From contig JAIFLS010000096.1 in the NCBI GenBank assembly GCA_020048935.1, positions 1-5,398 on the forward strand: a stretch of DNA of 5,398 nt. The letters are read 5' to 3'. This document shows positions 1 to 5,398 of the stretch, piece after piece (positions within the stretch are counted from its first letter, which is position 1; each line of letters begins with the position of its first letter). A program made the translations under genes and the position numbers. The notes under the pieces are model-generated. The model had not been told where the DNA came from, made no database searches, and saw only the letters and a program-made list of their open reading frames with translations. This stretch comes from a bacterium (GTDB lineage: Bacteria > Verrucomicrobiota > Kiritimatiellia > UBA8416).

Positions 1-383
1 TGCTGCGCGAGCGGCATCACACGCAGCGCCCCGACGCGGAGATCGCGGACGAGGCCGGGCAGCTTTGCCGGCTGGCAGGGCTCGGCGCGATACCGACGGT
101 TCGTCCGGACCGGGTGCGATCAAGGGAACTGCGGATGCTGGAATGGGTACGGGCGTTCATGGGGAGCCCGGCCCTGGTGGTGCTGGTGTTTCCCGAGCGT
201 GATGCCTCCTCCGGGGCAGGCTCGGCTTGCGTGCAACTGGTCGAGCGGGCACGGGCGGCCGGCACGGCAGTGCTCTGGATTTCGGATGACACCGAGGTCT
301 GGCGGCACCCCGCGATGGAGAGTGCCGCGCATTTTCAAATCAAGGATGAGCGGTGGATACCGCTGAATGGGGAGGAAGCCTGA
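1..383 (+). CDS. Degenerate ABC-transporter ATPase-like subunit (MlaF-like position), C-terminal part only
   Basis: The reading frame is open from base 3 to the TGA at 381-383; the N-terminus, including any Walker A motif, lies outside the window. The fold order resembles the second half of an ABC nucleotide-binding domain: a helical stretch, a signature-like helix (VRSRELRMLEWVRAF from 114), a hydrophobic strand (ALVVLVFPERD, 171-203), and a later strand GTAVLWISDD (261-290) where the H-loop should be. The residues expected for catalysis are absent. LSGGE aligns with VRSRE, the Walker B Asp-Glu aligns with Val-Phe, and the H-loop His aligns with Asp in ISDD. The stop overlaps the next ATG (TGATG, 381-385), so translation is probably coupled to the MCE gene, as expected for an MlaF/MlaD-type pair. 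I infer a non-catalytic or decayed ATPase paralogue. The family call rests on weak motif alignment plus context, and an unrelated P-loop-like protein is possible. Confidence 0.55.
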   Translation, partial: LRERHHTQRPDAEIADEAGQLCRLAGLGAIPTVRPDRVRSRELRMLEWVRAFMGSPALVVLVFPERDASSGAGSACVQLVERARAAGTAVLWISDDTEVWRHPAMESAAHFQIKDERWIPLNGEEA

Positions 384-1017
384 TGAACCGTGAATTCAAA
401 TTCCGTCATGCCAACGAGATCGCCGGTGTGTTCGTGATCGGCGCGGCGGTGCTGTTCGTGCTGGGGATCGTGTTTGCCGGTCGCTCGCAGGGGTGGTTCG
501 AGCAGCGCTTCACGCTGAATGTGGTGTTCGATACGATAGAGGGCTCATTCGGCCTGCAGGAGGGCGCTCCCGTGCTGGTGCGCAACATTAAGGCGGGTCG
601 TGTGGGGCCGGAACCCTGGAACTGAAGGAGCGATTCCGCCCGTTCATCACGATCGATTCGGTGGCGAAGATCAAGAAGCAGTTCGGCGTGGCCGGGGATT
701 CCTATGTCGATATCGTCCGGGGGCAGGGCGTCATCATCACGGATGAAGCCAATATTGAATGCGTCAAGGACGAGGAACTTCTGGAAACCGCGCAGAAGAT
801 GCTGGCTGATGTGCAGACCAACATCATGCCGATCCTGGCCAATGCGGAAGCGATCATCACCAGCGTCGCCAGCATTCTCGACCAGGTCGATACCGGCAAG
901 GGGGTCGCGGGTGCGGCGATCGGTGATACCCAGATGCGGGATGATGTCAGGGGCATGGTGACGCATCTTGCATCGATCACGGCCAGCGCGGAGAAGACGG
1001 TCGGCACGGTGGATGCC

Positions 1018-1215
1018 CTGATGAGCAACGAGGTGGCTCAGGTGATGGAGAATGTCGGGGTCCTGAGTGCCCAGACGGTTGAACTGATGAGCAACGAGGT
1101 GGCGCAGGTGATGGCCAATGTCGGGGTCCTGAGTGCCCAGACGGTCGAGCTGATGCGCGACCAGGTCCCCCAGTTGGCGGGCGAGACGGTGAAGGTGCAG
1201 GCGGAGCTGACCCGG
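1018..1215 (+). repeat. 66-bp tandem repeat (two good copies, one degenerate) in the MCE helical tail
   Basis: Copies at 1018-1083 and 1084-1149 differ at 5 of 66 bases. A third, diverged copy follows at 1150-1215 (LMRDQVPQLAGETVKVQAEL). The unit encodes 22 residues, LMSNEVAQVM + E/A + NVGVLSAQTVE, and keeps the reading frame. Twenty-two residues equal two 11-residue hendecads, a period suited to long, nearly straight coiled-coil helices. This is consistent with the C-terminal helical tube of tunnel-type MCE proteins (known for PqiB-like members; inferred here). Confidence 0.85.
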
Positions 1216-1250
1216 AGAGACGGTGAAGGTGCAGGCGGAGCTGACCCGGA
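1183..1250 (+). repeat. Exact 34-bp tandem duplication that shifts the MCE frame
   Basis: Bases 1183-1216 and 1217-1250 are identical, each beginning gagacggtgaaggtgcag and ending gctgacccgga. Because 34 is not a multiple of 3, the second copy moves the reading frame from 1 to 2. Removing one copy restores an uninterrupted MCE tail (QLAGETVKVQAELTRTLAET). Identity between copies implies a recent event or an assembly artefact. Confidence 0.93.
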
Positions 1251-1319
1251 CCCTGGCGGAGACACGCCGGTTGATCGAAGGACTGCAACGGCACTGGCTG
1301 TTGCGGAAATATGTTGTCC

Positions 1320-2111
1320 ATGAGCCGGAGCGTTTTTCCTTGTTCTCCGGGATACCGGGCGGGGACCCCGACCCGGCGCGCCGCGAGGTGTTGGAATCCG
1401 CCCTGATTGATGCCCGCATGGCGGACGATCCGGCCCGCATCCGGTTGTGTGCCTATAACCTGGCGGTGGCTGCGCTGGCAGGCGATGCGCCGGAGGCAGC
1501 GGCAGGCCTGCTCCAGGAAATCCGGTTTTCCGCGCGTCTGGCGGGTGAGGAGCTGACCGCGCCAGAGCAACTGCTCGCGGCAGAGCTTTCGCGCCGGGCT
1601 GGAGACCTCGAGCAGGCGGCCGTGGAGGCCGAGGCCGTGGCGAGCGGTCCCTGCAGGCCGAGGCCTGGATGCTGTTGACGGCGATCTATACGGATAGCGG
1701 GAATGCGGAAGGGGCACGCAAGGCGCTGCGGGAAACCGAACGGGCCGTGGACCGGATGGATACCGACTCGCCGCTTCCGGACGCGGCGCTTGCCGGCCTC
1801 GAGGCCACCATTGCCCTGCTGGAGGGGAATCCGGCGGCGGCGGCGGCGGCGTATGCGGCGCAAGCCGATCGGTTGCGCATGGCCGGCAGTCTCGCCGGCA
1901 TGACGGAGGCACAGCAGCGTACGCGACGCTGGGCATGTCGAGTTCGTCAGCGACGTATTACCTGCGTGCCGCTGGCGGGTTGCAGGCCAGGGGGCTGGAC
2001 AAGGAGGCGTCACGGCTGCTTGAGAGCGCACAGGCGCAGGCGTCTTTCTCGGGTGATGAGCTCTTGATGGCGCGCATTGCCGACATGGGGCGACAGTTGT
2101 CTGGAAAATAA
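1320..2111 (+). pseudogene. Ala-rich TPR-like helical protein, broken by single-base frameshifts
   Basis: Coding signal continues through three frames: frame 2 to about 1640, frame 1 from about 1642 to 1919, then frame 3 to the TAA at 2109-2111. Joined, it reads as paired amphipathic helices: RLCAYNLAVAALAGDAPEAA, PEQLLAAELSRRAGDLEQAA, QAEAWMLLTAIYTDSGNAEG, LEATIALLEGNP with a (GCG)6 Ala run at 1834-1851, and finally YYLRAAGGLQARGLDKEASR followed by LLESAQAQASFSGDELLMAR. This resembles tetratricopeptide-type repeats; no catalytic motif is seen. The shift near 1640 is repaired by one G (GCGAGCGG to GCGGAGCGG) and the one at 1920 by one T (CGTAC to CGTTAC). The start is doubtful. ATG 1320 gives MSRSVF in another frame and joins frame 2 if one T is restored in the T5 run near 1334. 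Alternatively the region is fused to the MCE protein, with which frame 2 is continuous. No signal peptide or lipobox is visible. From its position it may be a periplasmic partner of the MCE system, but its function is unknown. Confidence 0.55.
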
Positions 2112-2125
2112 TCCTGCGATTTAGC

Positions 2126-2154
2126 TTGATATTCTTTTCGGGTCTGTTTACAAC
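2126..2154 (+). promoter_or_regulatory. Candidate sigma70-type promoter upstream of rpoD
   Basis: TTGATA (2126-2131, 5/6 to the -35 consensus) and TACAAC (2149-2154, 4/6 to the -10) are separated by exactly 17 bp, in the AT-richer 108-bp gap (2112-2219) between the TPR-like gene and rpoD. A second possible -10, TAAAAT at 2165-2170, has no good -35 partner. No Rho-independent terminator for the upstream genes is visible in this gap. A GGAG at 2205-2208, 11 nt before ATG 2220, is the likely ribosome-binding site. Confidence 0.4.
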
Positions 2155-2219
2155 GCTCCCCAAGTAAAATTGTGTCAAGGCACGGCAGGTGGGTTCTCAA
2201 GGGTGGAGCGCATTAATAT

Positions 2220-4427
<2,208 letters not shown>

Positions 4428-4501
4428 ACGGCCAGGCGGACAGGTGAGAGCGTTCCCCGGCGTCAGAAACAAAGTGGATCCATAAAGGAGAGAGAAGGAA
4501 A
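4428..4501 (+). promoter_or_regulatory. rpoD-RRM spacer with a strong ribosome-binding site
   Basis: This 74-nt gap contains AAGGAG at 4485-4490, 11 nt before ATG 4502, inside a purine-rich run; a second AAGGA at 4495-4499 is too close to the start to act alone. I see no clear terminator hairpin and no convincing promoter, so read-through from rpoD into the RRM gene is plausible. Confidence 0.6.
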
Positions 4502-5020
4502 ATGATACCAGAGAGTTTGTATGCGGTTCCGATGGCGGCCACGGCAGGTCTTGCCGGACTGGTTGTCGGTTTGATCCTCGGGCGGTTGAGTGTTGGCTTA
4601 GGAAAGTCCGTCCGTGCGTCCAGTCGTGCGTCCAGTCGTGCGTCCGGTGGTGCGTCCAGCGGTGCGTCCAGCGGTCGCCCCCGGGCGGCGTCCGAGTCTG
4701 ATGACGGTGAGGACGGCGGGTTTACCGGCGAGGGCATCGAGCTTTATGTCGGCAACCTGTCGTACGACATCTCGGAAGCCGAGTTGAAAAAAACCTTCGG
4801 CGCGTACGGGGATGTGTTGTCGGTCCGCATCATCAAGAACAAGTTCAATGATCGGTCCAAGGGTTATGGCTTCGTCGAGATGGCGGTACAGGCCGGTGCG
4901 GACAAGGCCGTGAAGGCGATGCACGGCAAGGACATCATGGGGCGCAAGCTGGTGCGCCGTCCACCGCCTCGATCAGTGTCAATGCGAAATCGAAGGCGGT
5001 GCCGGGACCCTGGCTGGTGA
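4502..5020 (+). CDS. Membrane-anchored RRM RNA-binding protein, C-terminus replaced
   Basis: Residues 8-27 form one hydrophobic helix with a glycine-zipper pattern (G19-G23-G27 in GLAGLVVGLILG), followed by Arg28. This suggests an inner-membrane anchor with the rest in the cytoplasm. Residues 38-57 are a Ser/Ala/Arg/Gly linker made by a 12-bp repeat. From about residue 80 there is a classic RNA recognition motif that binds single-stranded RNA: RNP2 LYVGNL (81-86), RNP1 KGYGFVEM (120-127), and the final KAMHGKDIMGRKLV (to 151). An RRM normally ends with one more strand, typically VVNEAR-like, and a tail. Here residues 152-172 are Arg/Pro-rich and antisense to the DJ-1 gene, so the true C-terminus is missing from about base 4955. 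Start ATG 4502 has a good AAGGAG. Small RRM proteins occur in cyanobacteria and in PVC-type bacteria, where they are often stress- or cold-linked; the membrane anchor is the unusual part. RRM identity is sure; its RNA targets are unknown. Confidence 0.85.
   Translation: MIPESLYAVPMAATAGLAGLVVGLILGRLSVGLGKSVRASSRASSRASGGASSGASSGRPRAASESDDGEDGGFTGEGIELYVGNLSYDISEAELKKTFGAYGDVLSVRIIKNKFNDRSKGYGFVEMAVQAGADKAVKAMHGKDIMGRKLVRRPPPRSVSMRNRRRCRDPGW
4613..4672 (+). repeat. 12-bp minisatellite (5 copies) encoding the RRM protein linker
   Basis: Five in-frame copies of cgtgcgtccagt or near variants start at 4613, 4625, 4637, 4649 and 4661. They encode RASS RASS RASG GASS GASS. The first two copies are identical, as are the last two. 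The unit length keeps the frame, so copy number can change linker length without breaking the protein. Confidence 0.92.
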
Positions 5021-5398
5021 TCAGCCGGTTGTCCCGCACCGTCTTTTCATTGCAGTGGTGCGCCCCGGTGATGCCGTCCTGCACGCCGGGGTAGCAGGTA
5101 TAGCGTCGGCCATGCAGGATGCCGGCCGCCTGGAGCACCAGCGGTCCGGCGCAGATGGCCCCGATCAGGCGTCCGCTCCGGTCGCAGGCGCGCAGGCATT
5201 CCAGAACCTCTTCGTGCCGGCAGAGCGTCTGCGCACCGCCGGCGCCACCGGGAATCACAATCCCGTCGAATGAATCGATCCCTTGCCCGGTGACGGTGTC
5301 CTGCCAGAGGCAGTCGGCCTTGAGGACGACACCGCGCGACGCGGTCACCTCCGGCGAGTTGCCGGTGGCGGCGGTGGTTACCTGCCAGCCCGCGCGCC
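4935..5398 (-). CDS. DJ-1/PfpI (ThiJ, YajL-like) family protein, both ends incomplete
   Basis: The minus-strand frame is open from the right edge to TGA at 4935-4937; the N-terminus, with the family's acid residue near position 18, lies outside the window. GTG 5348 is an internal codon, because family sequence continues upstream of it (GWQVTTAATG, then EVTASRGVVLKAD). Motifs in order are FDGIVIPGGAGGAQTL, the nucleophile elbow GAICAGPLVLQ (Cys codon at 5151-5153, equivalent to Cys106 of human DJ-1), YPGVQDGI, and LITSQGPGTAFDFALTLIEA. The family covers glyoxalase III/deglycase-type, protease-like and stress-protective members, so the exact reaction cannot be read from sequence; YajL/DJ-1 is the nearest match from memory. 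The last family-like residue is Gly at 4956-4958 (aligned to VGREKA of YajL). The final residues APACAP are antisense to the RRM gene, so about 15-20 residues forming the last helix are missing. Confidence 0.85.
   Translation of the reverse strand, partial: RAGWQVTTAATGNSPEVTASRGVVLKADCLWQDTVTGQGIDSFDGIVIPGGAGGAQTLCRHEEVLECLRACDRSGRLIGAICAGPLVLQAAGILHGRRYTCYPGVQDGITGAHHCNEKTVRDNRLITSQGPGTAFDFALTLIEAVDGAPACAP
4950..4962. other. Putative deletion or misjoin junction between two convergent genes
   Basis: From the left, RRM sequence is family-like to GRKLV (codon 4952-4954). From the right, DJ-1 sequence is family-like to AVDG (codon 4956-4958). Beyond this point each frame simply reads the antisense of the other gene. 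Two intact convergent genes would need their own C-termini and normally a terminator between them. All of that is absent, so a segment appears lost here. Confidence 0.65.

Larger units (their letters stand above)
383..1319 (+). pseudogene. MCE/MlaD-family lipid-transport protein, disrupted by a frameshift and a 34-bp duplication
   Basis: MCE proteins form hexameric rings anchored in the inner membrane that carry lipids across the periplasm. Start ATG 383 overlaps the upstream stop and has GGAGG at 371-375, 7 nt away. Residues 13-33 are a single membrane helix. The MCE domain follows (FTLNVVFDTIEGSFGLQEG, VLVRNIKAGRVG). Frame 2 then stops at 623-625, but the protein clearly continues in frame 1 from about 607 (TLELKERFRPFITIDSVAKI, then FGVAGDSYVDI, a typical MCE ending). 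A helical tail follows with 22-residue repeats. An exact 34-bp tandem duplication (1183-1250) throws the frame again. In frame 2 the tail resumes as LTRTLAETRRLIEGLQRHWL, then LRKYV, ending near 1316, which looks like a normal MCE C-terminal helix. Compared with MCE proteins as I remember them, about 10 residues after AGRVG may also be missing. The 3' end is uncertain because the frame runs on into the next gene. Either this is a pseudogene or the sequence contains errors; the family assignment itself is solid. Confidence 0.75.

Noticed and set aside
600..625. Programmed -1 frameshifting at GTGGGGCCG
   Set aside because: It does not fit the X XXY YYZ slippery pattern in the zero frame, no stimulatory hairpin is evident, and several other shifts nearby point to damage or error.
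1018..1250. Repeats as a CRISPR array
   Set aside because: The copies are adjacent with no spacers and encode in-frame protein repeats.
661..1323. Independent 220-aa gene starting at GTG 661
   Set aside because: The frame continues upstream as MCE sequence (TLELKERFRPF), and its last ~35 residues are an artefact of the 34-bp duplication; it is a fragment of the MCE gene.
1879..1902. GCCGGC inverted repeat with a 6-nt loop as a terminator
   Set aside because: It lies inside coding sequence, lacks a T tract, and GCCGGC is a common self-palindrome in GC-rich DNA.
406..2178. Long minus-strand open frames across the MCE/TPR region
   Set aside because: They are low-complexity Pro/Arg/Ser-rich shadows with no motifs; the plus strand carries the MCE and TPR-like signals.
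5055..5273. Small plus-strand open frame
   Set aside because: It is antisense to the well-supported DJ-1/PfpI gene and has no ribosome-binding site or motif.

Overview
The window is GC-rich and protein-dense. It probably comes from a Gram-negative bacterium of the PVC group, possibly Kiritimatiellota- or Verrucomicrobiota-like. That placement is an inference from three things: the style of the sigma factor (long basic then acidic N-terminal extension, region 1.1 placed far inside the protein), a membrane-anchored RRM protein beside it, and an MCE-type lipid-transport cluster. It was not tested by any search.

Layout: (1) 1-2111, plus strand, is the end of an MCE/Mla-like lipid-transport operon. 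It holds the C-terminal part of an ABC ATPase-like subunit whose visible catalytic motifs are all lost. Next is a translationally coupled MCE (MlaD-like) membrane protein broken by a -1 shift and an exact 34-bp tandem duplication. Last is an Ala-rich TPR-like helical protein, broken by at least two further -1 shifts. (2) 2112-2219 is a relatively AT-rich intergenic stretch with a candidate sigma70-type promoter. (3) 2220-4427 is an intact primary sigma factor, rpoD (735 aa). (4) 4502-5020 is an RRM RNA-binding protein with an N-terminal membrane helix and a 12-bp-repeat linker. (5) 4935-5398, minus strand, is a DJ-1/PfpI (YajL-like) protein that runs off the right edge.

The most notable structural signal is near 4954-4957. 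The RRM gene and the converging DJ-1 gene both lose their family-like C-terminus at the same point, and each then reads antisense through the other. This looks like a deletion (or misjoin) that removed both 3' ends and the spacer between them. With the shifts and the duplication in the MCE region, the window shows intact rpoD flanked by damaged genes. Every 1-base shift can be explained by a homopolymer contraction, so sequencing or assembly error is a serious alternative to real gene decay.

Functionally, the left cluster would move lipids between inner and outer membrane (ATPase, MCE ring/needle and a helical-repeat partner). rpoD is the housekeeping transcription factor. The RRM protein may work on RNA at the membrane, and the DJ-1 protein belongs to the stress/deglycase-type superfamily. 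I see no convincing evidence of a wholly new system. The degenerate ATPase paired with an MCE protein and the membrane-tethered RRM protein are the most interesting biology.
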